DNA from: Timema cristinae | Taxonomy: Eukaryota; Arthropoda; Insecta; Phasmatodea; Timematidae | Assembly: GCA_039000515.1 (NCBI GenBank) | Contig: JBCFYV010011135.1 | Coordinates: 25,103,725-25,167,724, forward strand | DNA: 64,000 nt | Direction of reading: 5' to 3' | In this document: one piece after another, positions 44,591-56,938 of the stretch | Position numbering within the stretch: the stretch's first letter is position 1 | Layout of the letters: every line of letters begins with the position of its first letter | The notes under the pieces: generated by a model | Told to the model about the DNA's origin: nothing | The model's database searches: none | What the model saw: the letters and a program-made list of their open reading frames with translations, nothing else | Made by a program: the position numbers and the translations under genes

Positions 44591-44846
44591 TGAGGTCCGG
44601 GGTTCAATCCCCGGTCCCGGCACTATTTTATCTGATTGCCAAACCCTTCCTTCACCTCTGACAAGACTTGTATTAATCACAACTTGTGAATATGTGGAAT
44701 GCCCGGCCTCCACCCTGGTTTGGATCCCACGTTAAACTGTAGGTCCTCCATTTCATCTCACAATCACCCTACCATTACACATTAGCGTAAGTGCGTATAA
44801 CCCGAACGGGTAGTAGGACGAGGTGCTAATAATAATAATAATAATA
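44591..44846 (+). mobile_element. SINE family A (A2), head lost at satellite edge
   Basis: Starts GAGGTCCGGGGTTCAATCC just after a partial satellite unit. The A box is missing, the body has the A2 insertion, the tail is complete. Confidence 0.88.
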
Positions 44847-44930
44847 CTTTCTCAACAGAATTGTAAATTAACGACCAGGGGACAAGTTGTGGTTCAGGTG
44901 ACACTCACATATAATAATTTATTTTCTTTT

Positions 44931-45186
44931 AGCACCGCGTTTTACTACCTGTTCACGGTTATACACTTGGGTACTAATTACACTAGTGGTTTTAGGGATT
45001 ATGAAGGCTATGTGTAGAGGAAAGATAATGGCATTAGCATGGAGGGAGAGTGAAGAACCATTTTGGAAAAAAAAACCATCTTAGTACATCTATGACCTAG
45101 TAGGTTCGAGCCTCAATATCCCCATCATCGGCCAGTCTAGTATAAAGTGAGAGTAGCGCGTTAGACCATGTGACCACCGAGGCAGG
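44931..45186 (-). mobile_element. tRNA-derived SINE, family C
   Basis: Minus-strand head CCTGCCTCGGTGGTCACATG, A box GGTCTAACGCGCTACTCTC, B box, middle module and tail with a disturbed hairpin. Confidence 0.8.
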
Positions 45187-45189
45187 TTT

Positions 45190-46220
45190 CAAAACTTATT
45201 AAGCTTTAAATTGACAGTCAATTTTTTTTTAATTGTAAATTTTAATTACTATTATCAATTTCCGGTCAAATAAAATACACATCTCATATTTATTCTGCAA
45301 AAAAAAAAAAAACTGACCAATCAAAACACTTTAAATAAATATTTCTCAAATAAAATGTCAAAGTAGTTAAGAGGGAAATCGCATTCCCACTGAAAACGGT
45401 TCACCAATTGACCCAAATATCACAAATGGTGGGGAATATAATTATGATTATTAGCATTGCAGATTAGAGATCGTGTTAATGCATGACGTTCATAGAATAA
45501 TTAAGCGACGTTTCATCGATATTCGGGTTTTCCACCCATTTAACCTTGTTTCGGTATGTATAGACCTTTACCATGGATAAATCGTTAGTGTGATCGATAC
45601 GAGGTGTATGGGAGTCTAGTTCGACTGTCAGTGAGTTTAGACCACCAATGCACCCTGTCCTCTGTTTATATTAACATTTTTACTTAGAATAGTCAATACT
45701 TCAACCCCCTAACATATGCACTATTCTTCACGAAACCACCTTTATATTATATGTTGAGATACGAAAATATCCCCAAAATGAAGCATTTTAGAATAAATGG
45801 TTTAGAATAATAATTAAAAAAAATTGAGAGAAAATTAAAACATTTTTAATCATTTTTGATTTGGTGGACGTTGTAAAGGTGTAGTGTTTATTACCATAAA
45901 GCTACGAAAGTTAAAGAAATCAGCAAGATTGGAAACTATTAAAAATAAAAATGAGTGAACTCGCCATTACCCCATTTAGTAGTTGCGCCTCCCAAGTCGA
46001 CTCTCCACACAAGCACTACATACCACGATAAACATAACGTACAGAATAATCGCGTGAAGATTGTGTAAGCTTGAACAGTGATTCATCGCGGGGCATGTTG
46101 GGTAAAGTGTGACGTGCATGCCCGAGAAGATGGTTCTATGTAAAATACATTTGTTCTAGGTCTTTCTCCAAGCTACTCGATTTTTCTACCTCCGTCTATT
46201 TATCCCTTCCCTCTCTTCTT
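45190..46220. other. No gene recognised; small LINE fragment
   Basis: At about 45618-45665 a short piece (TTTAGACCACCAATGCACCC) repeats the decayed LINE end seen near 34190. Otherwise unassigned. 46075-46125 is GC-richer (GGGGCATGTTGGGTAAAG) without a supporting gene. Confidence 0.35.
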
Positions 46221-46224
46221 TGTT

Positions 46225-47030
46225 GAAGTTATACTTCTTTAGGCGCGTTATGAAAAAATGATGAGTGAAATTTTAAGATGCGCGCGCATCACTGTAACAC
46301 AAAAGTAACAGGCAATAAACCCCACGCTATAAGTGAAATGCGCCCTATTTGGGGATATAAACAGAAAACAACTTTTATTACTTCGATATATTTTTATTTT
46401 CAAGAACCCCAAAGGGTTGGGAATTATTATTGTTTCAATTTGTTTGTTTAATAATGTATATAAATAGATAATAAGTATAAATAAATAACCCTTAAGAAAG
46501 AAAGAAAGTAACAGGTTGAAGGTAAACCGCTCACTAAGTCTCGGAAAAAAAAAAGCTACCAACAAAATATAAATAGAACCTCTGTTAGTCGCGCATGTTG
46601 TACGCTCATAGAGAAATGTATACTATGTTATTCCTTTCTCTATGGTACGCTCGTCGCCTCTGATCACTGTTTCATATATATAATATTTATCCACATGTTT
46701 CTAGTTTCTACATTCACAACACGTGTTTTAGTTTCATACAAGTGCGAATTATATATGTGCTAATAAATTATATTCAGTAGTGATTTAAATTGAATATTTT
46801 GATTAATATTATTTACTATTCGTAAATATTAGTGAAAAAAATTGTGCTTATAGACTTTTTCAAGTGCTCCAATATAATTGAGGTTAACTATTCGTATGTA
46901 TTATTTATTGATATAAATTAAAATATTATTATTTAACATAATTAATACTAAATATTATCATTTTATTGTAATTAATTATTTGCATGCAATTAAAAACTAT
47001 TTTTTAATGATGCCAAAGAAGTATAACTTC
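46225..47030. repeat. Inverted repeat pair spanning about 0.8 kb
   Basis: GAAGTTATACTTCTTT at 46225-46240 and its exact complement at 47015-47030, both next to CG-rich words (AGGCGCG and CGCGCGCG). This may be a decayed DNA element with these as ends. The motif is itself partly palindromic and no target duplication is clear, so it could be coincidence. Confidence 0.4.
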
Positions 47031-47034
47031 TCGC

Positions 47035-47675
47035 GCGCGTACATAAGTACATACACCCATTCTTTTTTTTTTGTGTTTGCCTTTGTTTTCGTCACCCCTC
47101 TTTCCCCCCCTCTCTGAGCAAGAATGTTAGCGTATATAATGGTGTAATTCAGTTGGATGATTTACTCTTGTCAGGATACTTTCCTTGGACACATATAGGT
47201 GTCCAGGATGTTATAAGGTACAAAATTATATTTCGGCAATTATAACTTAAAATTCTTTTTCGGCCAATAGATGTTAATAATAGGCTTTCCAGAATTTATA
47301 AATATTTACGCAAGGATATCTCGTAATACTTCGACCTCTTTATATGTAAAATTAGTTATGATAAATAATGTTTGTATTTATATTAGGTTTTCTAGACGCA
47401 AAGTCCCTTTTGGTCTTGCGTGGTATTAATATTTTCCATATAAATGAGACGCCATATTTTGCAGATATTAGAGTTTCATTATTCCTTGTATAGTAGTTAA
47501 AGCTTGTATTCCATCTGTTGTAAGACGCCATATTTTTGAGAATATTGGTTTTATATTGATATGAGAATTGTGTTATTAACTTATAGCCCATCCGGCATAA
47601 AACTGATTTTTTATTCAGTAGTATTTTTGCTATTTATTATAGGTAATATTTTTATAATATCATTTTAAAAAACTT
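47035..47675. other. No gene recognised
   Basis: AT-rich; the minus-strand frame at 47352-47591 is unsupported. Confidence 0.3.
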
Positions 47676-47680
47676 GACGT

Positions 47681-47966
47681 TGGTGACCTGGTGGTCTAGG
47701 GGTAAGGTGTCAGACTTCTATGCTGGCGGCCGGGGTTCAATCCTCGGTCCCGGCAAAGATTTATCTGATTACCAAACCTTCCTTCACCTCTGACAAGACA
47801 TCTTGTGAATGTGAGGAATGCCAGGCCTCCACCGTGGTTCGGATTCCACGTTAAACTGTAGGTCCTCATTTTCATCTCACAATCACCCTACCATTACACA
47901 TTAGCGTAAGTGCGTATAACCCGAATGGGTAGTAAGACGCGGTGCTAATAATAATAATAATAATAA
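47681..47966 (+). mobile_element. tRNA-derived SINE, family A, full length
   Basis: Complete with (AAT)n. Flanked by AAAAAACTTGAC on both sides (near 47667-47678 and 47968-47979). Confidence 0.92.
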
Positions 47967-47984
47967 TAAAAAACTTGACAACCA

Positions 47985-48400
47985 ATGATTGAGTTGATTT
48001 TATTGCTTGGGATCTTTTCTGAAGCCCACCTGGCGGGAATTAGGATTTGTCATCTTAAGGACACTTGGTCCGGTGTTGTATTAATTTATATACAAGTGTA
48101 AATATTTGGAAAGTATTACAAGTACTTTAAATGGAATCTTTTGTGGAAGTCATTGACGACTCGAGTAATCAATTATTAATCAAGTTTACGGTGATTGATG
48201 TGACCCGTGACTATTGCTTTTATAATATTCTCCTATAATATTTTTCTTTGTATTGTGCAATATTTAATTTATCTATATCTTATATTAATAAATAAACTAT
48301 TATTTACAAATAATATTTTGTACGTTTCATATACTTATGTTAAAATCCTTCACTGATAGCCATAGGGTTTCCAATATTTAAGTTATTAAATATTTGTATA
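47985..48400. other. No gene recognised
   Basis: AT-rich spacer between two oppositely oriented family A SINEs. Confidence 0.3.
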
Positions 48401-48401
48401 T

Positions 48402-48666
48402 TATTATTATTATTAGCACCGCGTCTTACTACCCATTCGGGTTATACGCACTTACGCTAATGTGTAATGGTAGGGTGATTGTGAGATGAAATGGAGGACC
48501 TACAGTTTAACGTGGAATCCGAAACCACGGTGGAGGCCTGGCATTCCCCACATTCACAAGAGGTCTTGTCAGAGGTGAAGGAAGGGTTTGGTAATTAGAT
48601 AAATCTGTGCCGGGACCTAAAGATTGAACCCCGGCCTCCAGCATAGAAGTCTGACACCTTACCCCT
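48402..48666 (-). mobile_element. SINE family A, reverse, slightly 5'-truncated
   Basis: Tail-first on the plus strand. Ends in the A box at AGACACCTTACCCC-type sequence near 48666, so the first ~16 bp are missing. Confidence 0.9.
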
Positions 48667-48669
48667 ATT

Positions 48670-49970
48670 TGTAGAGTGGGTTCTGGGAAGCAGAAGACAA
48701 ATGGACCTGAGTACGGTCTATTTATTTACCTTGTGATCGTCTATTGGCTCCTCTACATTTATTATGTTTTTGGGATTCTTATTTAATATTAATGTTGTGT
48801 ACCAGCCTTTATTCTTTGGTGAATAAGGGTGGATTTACAAAGGTTTTGATTTCACCTTGTTTGTTTTTTTTAAATTAAAACCTATAGTTTAAGCGGCATT
48901 TTACTCTACACAAAAAAAAAAAAACTTTTACCAGAATTTTTGTTATTTAACATAACTTTTTGGAAATATTCTAACTCGTATAACACTTTTTGATTAAAAA
49001 ACTTTTATTACTTATGCCATTTTATATTACATAAAATGCAATATAATTTATAAAACTACTCTGATAAATGTTCTTGAATAAAAATTGTTTAAAAAAAATA
49101 CAAGTTAAAATATCTTGAAAAGTTAATGTCAATTATAAAAATTTTAAGCAATAGTGTTGTTTTTTTTTTGTAAAGTAAAATGTATTTAAAATAATTATAT
49201 GTTTTTATTTAATAAAAAAAATAAAGTTGACCTTGAAATATCTTTGAAGACGTCCACCAAATTAAAAACTACAAGTGCTGTTCTCTTTCCCCTTTAAAAA
49301 ATAAACTTTTTACGAAGCATTTTTTCTTCTTCTAAAATGGTTCAATTTTTTTATATTCTAATGTCTCAAATCAAATGCCTCCCCCGAAATGTATGTAATA
49401 TATATAACCATGCCTTATTATATAGTCTTAATCTTATTTTTGTATTGATAAGAATTTTTTTGGAAATGCAGCCCTCTTAGTATATTTTTAAATTTGGCTC
49501 TCATGATAAAACGAGTTTGATATGCCTGTTGAAGAGGAACGCAACAAAAAGATCCCACTCAAAAAACATCACTTGCATTACGCTGTTGCCAAATTTATTG
49601 AGTAGCTACAAGCAGCTTTTCCGATCGCACAACATCGACCCTGGTGCTGGCAGCATTTTAAAAGATCCCCCCCCCCCCATCTTCCCAATACCCTTATCCA
49701 CCCCCCTCGTGCCCCTCTTCCAAAAAAATCACACGGTGTTTGTATGCAGAGTGTAATGTCAGCAGATCGTTTGAATTTGATAAAGAGCACATTTGGCACA
49801 AAGATACCGTTTTTCCCTGTGTATGACCACTCATTGCCCGCTTGATTGGCCGAATGATCTAGAAGTCTTCAACCTTGAGTCCGAGTTTCGGTCTCTTGTT
49901 TGCTCGTGGGTCGCACAGTTAATACTATTCAATTTCTTTTGTGGCCTAAGTGTCTCAGGGGTATAGGCGA
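48670..49970. other. No gene recognised
   Basis: AT-rich with homopolymers (poly-C near 49668-49678). 49840-49915 has a weak tRNA-like look (GGCCGAATGATCTAGAAG then GAGTCCGAGTTTCG), a possible SINE head. Confidence 0.3.
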
Positions 49971-49973
49971 ACG

Positions 49974-50385
49974 CGAACACTCCGACTCTATCCGAACACT
50001 CCGACTCTATCCGAACACTCCCGACCTATCCGAACACTCCCGACTCTATCCGAACATTCCCGAATCTATTCGAACACTACCGACTTTTTTCAAGCACTCC
50101 CGATTTTGTTGGAACCATTCCGACTATGCTCGAAAAATTTATGACTATTCTCGAAAACACTCGACTATGTCCGAACACTCTCGATTATATTCTAACACTC
50201 CCTACTATATCCGAATACTCCCGAATATATCTGAACATTCCCAACTGTGCCCAAACACTCCCGACACTATCCGAACACCCCCGACTCTATCCAAACACCC
50301 CCGACTATGTCCGAACACTTCCGTCTTTGTTCGAACTCTTCGATTATGTCCGAACACCTGAATGTGTCCGAGCACACCCGAAATA
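49974..50385 (+). repeat. Minisatellite, 20-bp unit, about 20 copies
   Basis: The unit is close to CCGAACACTCCCGACTCTAT. Since 20 is not a multiple of 3, all frames read the same repeating peptide (SEHSRLYPNTPD type), which explains the overlapping open frames. Degenerate at both ends. Confidence 0.9.
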
Positions 50386-50497
50386 ATTCTCCCTCCCTTG
50401 TCTACTAGAGTAGTAATTTGCCTCTTCAACATATTATATTTGTATGAAAACGTAATATTTTTCTTCACGCATAAAGCAAACGTACTTAAAAAAAATA

Positions 50498-50784
50498 TTA
50501 TTAGCACCGTGTCTTACTACCCGTTCGGGTTATACGAACTTACGCTAATGTGTAATGGTAGAATGATTGTGAGATGAAATGGAGGACCTACAGTTTAACG
50601 TGGGATCCGAACCACGGTGGAGGCCTGGTATTCCACACATTCACAAGTTGTGATTAATACACGTCTTGTCAGAGGTGAAGGAAGTGGTTTGGTAATCAGA
50701 TAAATCTGTGCCGGGACCGAGGATTGAACCCCGGATCCAAGCACAGAAGTCCGATACCTTACCCCTAGACCTCCTGGTCACCTT
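50498..50784 (-). mobile_element. SINE family A (A2), reverse, full length
   Basis: Complete from tail (GCACCGTGTCTTACTACCCG) to head (CCTCCTGGTCACC), with the A2 insertion. TTAAAAAAA flanks suggest an A-rich target duplication. Confidence 0.9.
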
Positions 50785-50946
50785 TAAAAAAACAACATAA
50801 AATACATATATATTTTATTTTTAATTATGTAAAATACAAATCTGTATTTGTAATTTTTTCTCTCTTGAAATAATTTTATATTTTTTATGAGCCAACGGGT
50901 CACAAGAAAATATTACGGTGGGCCACGGTTGGAAAACCCCTGGTAT

Positions 50947-51162
50947 AATGTGTCACTTTCTTATTATACTGGCCTACGGATGACTTGGATAAGATCGGGG
51001 TTCGAATCCCAGTCAGGTCTATTGAAGGTGTTTTTTTTTTCCTGGATGATTTTCCCTCTCCACATCTTGGGGTTCGATTATCTTTAAAATTCTTCCTTCA
51101 TCATCACTACTTAATTAGATTAATTCATCATGCTTTAACGGGTAGTATGTTGCGGTGATAAA
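50947..51162 (+). mobile_element. Family C-like SINE, diverged
   Basis: GTGTCACTTTCTTATTATAC, B box GGGGTTCGAATCCCAG, GGTCTATTGAAGGTG, a shortened middle and tail AACGGGTAGTATGTTGCGG. Confidence 0.65.
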
Positions 51163-51164
51163 AT

Positions 51165-51710
51165 TAGATATTATATATCTATGGAGACTTTTGAATCACC
51201 CTGTACACATCCACGAAGTAAAACAAAGTCGTCGTCTCCCCCCCCCCCCCCCCCATACGAGCTATTCCTTTCTACTGTATGTAAAACGACACACCACACA
51301 TTTTTCCTATCACCGATGCAACGAGTGTTTTTTTTTGTCCCCTCTACTCCCGTTGCCTTTCCGGAACCCGTTACAACCCGTTCTCTCCAACAGAATATTC
51401 TCCCTTCGAAACCACCCCCAAGCATCCCCTTCCCAACCCCCCTTTTTGGATGCGGAACACATGTGGTCTGTCCTGGTAATGATTTCCATCTAACCGATTC
51501 TTCCCTAACAAATCCTGATTGGTATTCACGTACGAACACAACGCTTTCCTTTTTTTTTTCACTATTTTTTTTTTATTATAAGATTACAAGTCTCTTTCTC
51601 TCCTTTACCCTCGCTACATCTCCTTTCTCTTCATCTCTTTCGACCGTCATTCGCCGTTCACATGTGTTGTGTAAAATGCCACTTTTTTTTCCAAGAATAG
51701 ATTAAAAATA

Positions 51711-51747
<37 letters not shown>

Positions 51748-51815
51748 TTTACAATAGCATTTTGTAACACATTTTTGTGATTATCATAAATATACATGAT
51801 TTTAAAATTTAAAAA
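51165..51815. other. No gene supported; homopolymers and (AT)n
   Basis: Poly-C at 51238-51254, T runs, and an (AT)n tract at about 51717-51742. A 174-codon frame (51181-51705) is Pro/Ser/Phe-rich because of C and T runs and I do not call it a gene. Confidence 0.4.
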
Positions 51816-51819
51816 AAAT

Positions 51820-52062
51820 ATCCCCGCGTCTTACAACCCGCTCGGGTTATAAGCCTATATACTAATGTGTTACGAATGATTGAATTAATAAAAAGTGAGG
51901 CCTATTTTCGTGGAGGGAGAGGAGAAAAAGCATTTTGGAAAAAAAAAAAAAAAAACCCTCAGTACACCCGCGACCAAGATTCGAACCCTGATTTCCCCGT
52001 CATCGGCAGTCTTGTATAACACGAGAGTGACGCCTTAGACCATGCGGCCAATGAAACGAGCT
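51820..52062 (-). mobile_element. tRNA-derived SINE, family C
   Basis: Minus-strand A box GGTCTAAGGCGTCACTCTCG, B box GGTTCGAATC, middle module without the CGCAAATG core, tail CCGCGTCTTACAACCCG. Confidence 0.8.
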
Positions 52063-52064
52063 GT

Positions 52065-53160
52065 CCTTTAATTTGACCTAAGCGAAAACTGTATCAGTTT
52101 GACCCTTAAAAGATGAATTATTCAAAATAAAAAAAATACTATTTCGTATTAAATAAAATGATAAAGTTTAGTTGTTTTGTTTCTTAAATAATACATTTAT
52201 ACAAATTTTCTAAAGGGGTTGACTTTGAGTATCAATTGTTCAAATAAACCTGTTTGCCTTCCTAATTAATTGGGACTCGACTCAAACTTTGTAATAAGAA
52301 AAAATAAATATGTTAACCCCCTCCTCGTTTCTTCCACCCCTCAGTTACTACCCTAACTTTAAATTATTTGAACCGTAGCTTTATTTGCTTATAATTGGCC
52401 ACGCTTTCAATTAAAACATAACACATGTATTCATTAACAACATGTAATGACGTCAGATAGTTATTGTAGTTTACTAACTTCTAGGAGCTAGTAAAACTAA
52501 ATCGTAGTTTAAGTTGACATCCGAAACTCTTGTTTGTCCACTTTGATCACCCTTTATAACTTTTGATTACACAGTATAACTATTTTACAGTTAGTTTGGG
52601 TTCAAGATTTCAATATTAATGACGCAATCTAATTAGGGGGTTGCTTAATTTATAGTTTACTTTAAAACTGTTAATGTGGGAGGTTGTATTGGCTTCAGAT
52701 TCAAAATATGATATCGCTGATTATTTCCAATCCCTAAACAATAATGTAGGTGCATTTTTTTTTTTTTTTCAAAGTTACTCTACCAAAACCCTACCTATAT
52801 TGCTCACTACCTTGGACCTACGTGAAATTAATAATTTAGTTAGAGTATAACTCGAACGGGTAGTAAGACGTGGTGCTAAACAATATATATATATAGTTTA
52901 TTTATTAGAGGTTAATCTAATTTTAATATAAAATATTGAATTTTTGAAACCAGCTCAAAATGTTCATCATTAATTATTGTTAGTAATTTGTTTTAGCTGT
53001 TTACATTCACATATTACATTTTGTATTCTAGTTATTAGTGTCTCTCTTTTATACCTAAGCTGCAAATATACTCGCTAAAGGGATTTGTGAAGGTTATAAA
53101 AGTGTTCAGTTGCGCCATGGCACTAGGAACCCGAAAGTTAATTGGAGTACTTAAATAAAG
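52065..53160. other. No gene recognised; isolated SINE tail
   Basis: At 52850-52882 only the shared tail is present (ACTCGAACGGGTAGTAAGAC), preceded by sequence that does not match any SINE body here. The rest is AT-rich and unassigned. Confidence 0.4.
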
Positions 53161-53164
53161 TACG

Positions 53165-53650
53165 TCACCTATCCCTATATCTAGCTAGTTACATCCAGTA
53201 GACCTCATTACACCCTATCTCAATCTTTATCTATCCACTTCATTACACCCTATCCTTATCTTGAGCTAGTTCTATCCAGTCCAACCTATTACACCCTATT
53301 CATATTGAGCGTCTAGATAGTCACAAATTAACTCTATCCCTATTTAAGCATCCAGTCACTCACACACCATCTTCTACTATTCATTCATCCACTTCATTAC
53401 CTATCCTATCTTGATAGTCTATCAGTCCAAATACACCTATTCATATCTGCTATTCAGATAGTCACCTAATCTCTCTTCCTTTTTAAGCATCAGTTCCTCA
53501 TCAACCTCTCTTTCTTATAGTTCTATTCATTCCACTATTACAACCTATCCTTATCTTGAGTTAGTTCTAGCTAGTCCACCTCATTAAAACCTATCCCCAT
53601 ATTAAAATAGTGCTAGCCAGTCCACCTCACTACACCCTGTATCTTTCAGG
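53165..53650 (+). repeat. Degenerate tandem array, about 46-bp unit
   Basis: Roughly ten decayed copies containing TTACACCCTATCC, TTATCTTGAGCTAG and TTCTATCCAGTCCACCTC. Old or error-rich array. Confidence 0.7.
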
Positions 53651-53654
53651 TCCA

Positions 53655-54240
53655 TTCTAATGTTATATTCCTATTTGTGTCTATGTCCTCCCAATGGTCT
53701 CTTCACATTGGGGTTGCCAGTCAACAAAGCTCTAGATTTTTCCATTCTAAACGTAATATAAGAGACTTGACTATCCTAATAATTTCTTGTGATGAATACA
53801 GGGAAATAACTTATCATTATGTAACCTCCTCCATTTCCTAGTATCCACATCCCTTTTTGTTTTGTTTTTACTGATTTTAAAATATAGACCTACCTATGGA
53901 CTTTTTAGCTTCATATGTAAAAAAAAATAACATCATTTAGGATTTTTTTTTTTTCGAGTCACTTTGACATATATATTTTCTAAGTTAAGTAATTATTTTA
54001 ACCACAGCTTCTTGTGAAGAGTTTTAGACTCGGGTTTACCTAAACATTATTATATCGACATCATTATATTCCCAAAGATCCTATACCAGTTACCTTTCAT
54101 TTCCTGTATATTTATCTTTTAATGATCACCAGAAATTTTGGTATTTTCAGAGAGGAAAATGTCAACTTTAAAACTATGTTTATAAGTCTATATATGTATG
54201 GGGTCATAGAACATAGTTTTGTGCTCATTCTTAAAAAAAA
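53655..54240. other. No gene recognised
   Basis: AT-rich; nothing assigned. Confidence 0.3.
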
Positions 54241-54245
54241 AAAAT

Positions 54246-54545
54246 CCTGGTCGACCTCGATGGTCTTGGCGTAAAGAGCTCCCCTTAAGCCCCAATGTTT
54301 GTTGGTCCGAGTCCAGACGAGTTTGACGAATTATTATTGAGCGATAAAAGTCCGTAGCACAACTTCCTTCGGAGGGTAAGTAAGGCCGTCGTCCCATGTC
54401 GATTGTGGTTTGTAAAAGAAACCCTGGATGGTATGTGGAAATACCTTTCCCGGCAAAATTGGTAGGTACTTTCACTCTCGCTCATAGAAATTCTGGTGTT
54501 CTGATTTAATCAGTCGGTTCAGAAAGTGAACGTTAAATACCTAAA
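54246..54545 (+). mobile_element. tRNA-derived SINE, family D, uninterrupted
   Basis: Head GTCGACCTCGATGGTCTTGG (A box) with B box GGTCCGAGTCCAG, body GCACAACTTCCTTCGGAGG and CCCATGTCGATTGTGG, and end AGTGAACGTTAAATACC. The best reference copy of family D in the window. Confidence 0.82.
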
Positions 54546-54549
54546 AATA

Positions 54550-55490
54550 TCAAATTTGATTGTTTTGCAAACTGACCTTGAAGAATGATTTAAAATGGGA
54601 ATTTGTGAATAGTATTTTATGATGAATAAAATAAAGTTGTATCTATATAAATAACAAATAGAATAGGGTAGTGTAAGAATACATTATTATTTTTTTAAAT
54701 TAAATTTTGTATATTTATTTGAACTATTGGGTTTTAAATATATAAATAAATAATGATTATTAAGATTAACAAGATAATGTGTTGATTTTTATTAATAACA
54801 TTTATTTCAGAATGGTTTACTAAAAAACATACTTTTAAACATTTTCCTCGAATTTCTAATAAATACACAATATTAGAAGTTAGTTTGACGGTGTCATAAT
54901 ACAATTTATTTTTCTAGGTTTAAAAAAATGTTATAAGGAGGGGGTTTATTATATATAATATATAATATTATATATATATTTATATATTTCACGCCCAGCT
55001 ACTTGCAATCTTTCTATTCTTAATTCAACTTCAACCCTCACAACTCACCCCTGTGGTTTCACCATTCAATCTCTTAGTTTTTATCTGTTCCCCCTCCCCT
55101 TACTCCCCCCGCAGATCCCACCCTTTTACAAGACAATCTTATGTCACAGCACCCTCCTCTTCCCCACTACCCCCTCCTCCTTTGCTTACTGATTTACTTT
55201 TTTCTTGTTTCTCTCAGCTAGCTTGAAGGGTATATATACAAGATACCTATCAGAATCAATCTGTCCATAACAGGATGGGAAATTGAAATCGACTCTTTCA
55301 AAGTCCCTTTTTTTATATCCGTACCCCTCCCCCTTTTTTTACCTTTTATATTTGGTAGTAAAAAAAAGGAGGGTAGTAACTTTTCTTATTGGCTTTCTGA
55401 ATGAGTTCCTAAATTTGTGTCTGACTGATAATATTGGTGATGATTTAAGTGTGTTGATTAGATTATTTATTTGCTGTATTTAACATGAAT
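54550..55490. other. No gene recognised
   Basis: AT-rich to 54990, then C/T-rich to 55200. No exon found. Confidence 0.3.
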
Positions 55491-55496
55491 TTTATG

Positions 55497-55748
55497 AACC
55501 GACTGATTATATCAGCAACACGAAAATTTCTATGAGTAATGGCGAAAGGGCGTACAAATTTTACTTTCCAGGGTTATTTTACTAAGCCACAATCAACATG
55601 GGACTTGCGGCTTTACTTTCCCTCCGAAGAAAGTTGTGCTACGGATTTTTATTACTCAAGAAAAATACGTTGACCTCGGCTGGGTTTGAACTTACGAACA
55701 TCGGATCCTGAGGCAATAACTTTACCCCAAGACTATCGAGATCCACTA
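55497..55748 (-). mobile_element. tRNA-derived SINE, family D, reverse
   Basis: Minus strand matches the 54246 copy from head (GATCTCGATAGTCTTGGGG) to end (GCTGATATAATCAGTCGGTT). Confidence 0.8.
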
Positions 55749-55928
55749 CTTTGATTAAAAATGGTGCTCACATTGTACTAGTGTGAACGACGTGTTTTTA
55801 TTAGTATATAGGCTTATTTTTAATAAAGCCTGTGTGAATCCAAATGAATTTCTTAAAACGAAAATATTTTGAATAGAATCTTAAAAGGAATATGTGATAA
55901 TAAAATATTATCAAATACAAAATCACAT

Positions 55929-56174
55929 GCTTCGGTGACCGCATGGTTAAAGGTGTCACTTTCGCAATATACTGAACTCCCTATGACGGGGACGTCGAGG
56001 TTTGAATCCCAGTAGGGTATAATGAGGGTTGTTTTTACCAAATGTTTTTCCACTCTCCTTCCACGCAAATGAGTGTAAACTTCATCTAAATATAAACATC
56101 CTAATCCCTAAAACCATTACCGTAATTAGTGTATAAGTTTATAACCTGAACGGGTAGTAAGACGCGGTGCTAAA
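55929..56174 (+). mobile_element. tRNA-derived SINE, family C
   Basis: Head GCTTCGGTGACCGCATGG, B box AGGTTTGAATCCCAG, middle module with ACGCAAATGAG, and full tail. Confidence 0.85.
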
Positions 56175-56179
56175 AAAAC

Positions 56180-56876
56180 ACAATTTTTAAAAATTCTATC
56201 ATGTCTAATAAAACGTGTCCAAATAATTACTAGATTTTAAATATTTCTGAGATTCGCAGGTTTTTAAGTTACAAGTTAAATAATGGATCCATACTAGTTT
56301 TTTCAAAATTTTAAGCTATTCAATTGTTTTACTTTTAGATCATAATTTCGGATTGATTTCCAACTAGTTCAATTCTGGGTTATAATTAGGTTTAAAATCT
56401 CTAATACGGAACGAATATTTCAAAAAATTAAGAATCGGAATTTCTAAACGAATAAAAAATCTTACATTTTTCCAATTTTGATTCAAAATTTTTAAGCATC
56501 GCAAAGGTTTAATTTGTGGATTATAATTTAAAAGGTTGAACTATTTCATTCAAGTAGAAACAATTAGATTTTGGCATTGTGTTGAATAAAAGGGATTTAC
56601 TACATTCCAACATTAATTTTTTTGGATGGGGATGCCAAATGTATCAAATAAAACTGGGAGATGGTGGAGAGGTGGGCGCACAAAGCGTAAACAGTTTACA
56701 AACTTTGTTCTAACAATATCCTAATTATTTTTTTAATTGAGGAAAAAATACTTTACCGCAGCCGCTTTTCTTACCAAATTTATTTACGTTTACTCATTCG
56801 CCAAAGTTGGCCCATCACTGTCCCCAAAAATTAGCCGTACCTAGGCTCCCTCAGATCGTAAATCCACCACAGGCTT
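56180..56876. other. No gene recognised
   Basis: AT-rich; nothing assigned. Confidence 0.3.
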
Positions 56877-56890
56877 TAATATAAACTAAA

Positions 56891-56938
56891 TGGGTATAAC
56901 CCAAACACGTAGTAAGACGTGGTACTAATAATAAGAAT
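56891..56938 (+). mobile_element. SINE tail-only insertion with perfect target duplication
   Basis: 48 bp starting TGGGTATAACCCAAACACG and containing GTAGTAAGACGTGGTACTAA, then AAT-rich. No head or body is present. The 13-bp duplication AATATAAACTAAA lies at 56878-56890 and 56939-56951, so this is one complete retroposition event and not a decay product. Confidence 0.85.

Noticed and set aside
49900..50386. 153- and 86-codon open frames
   Set aside because: Translations of a 20-bp minisatellite.
51181..51705. 174-codon plus-strand frame
   Set aside because: Driven by poly-C and poly-T runs; no domain, no splice or start context, and the opposite strand is equally open.
54188..54485. 95- and 66-codon minus-strand frames
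   Set aside because: They lie across a family D SINE and have no independent support.
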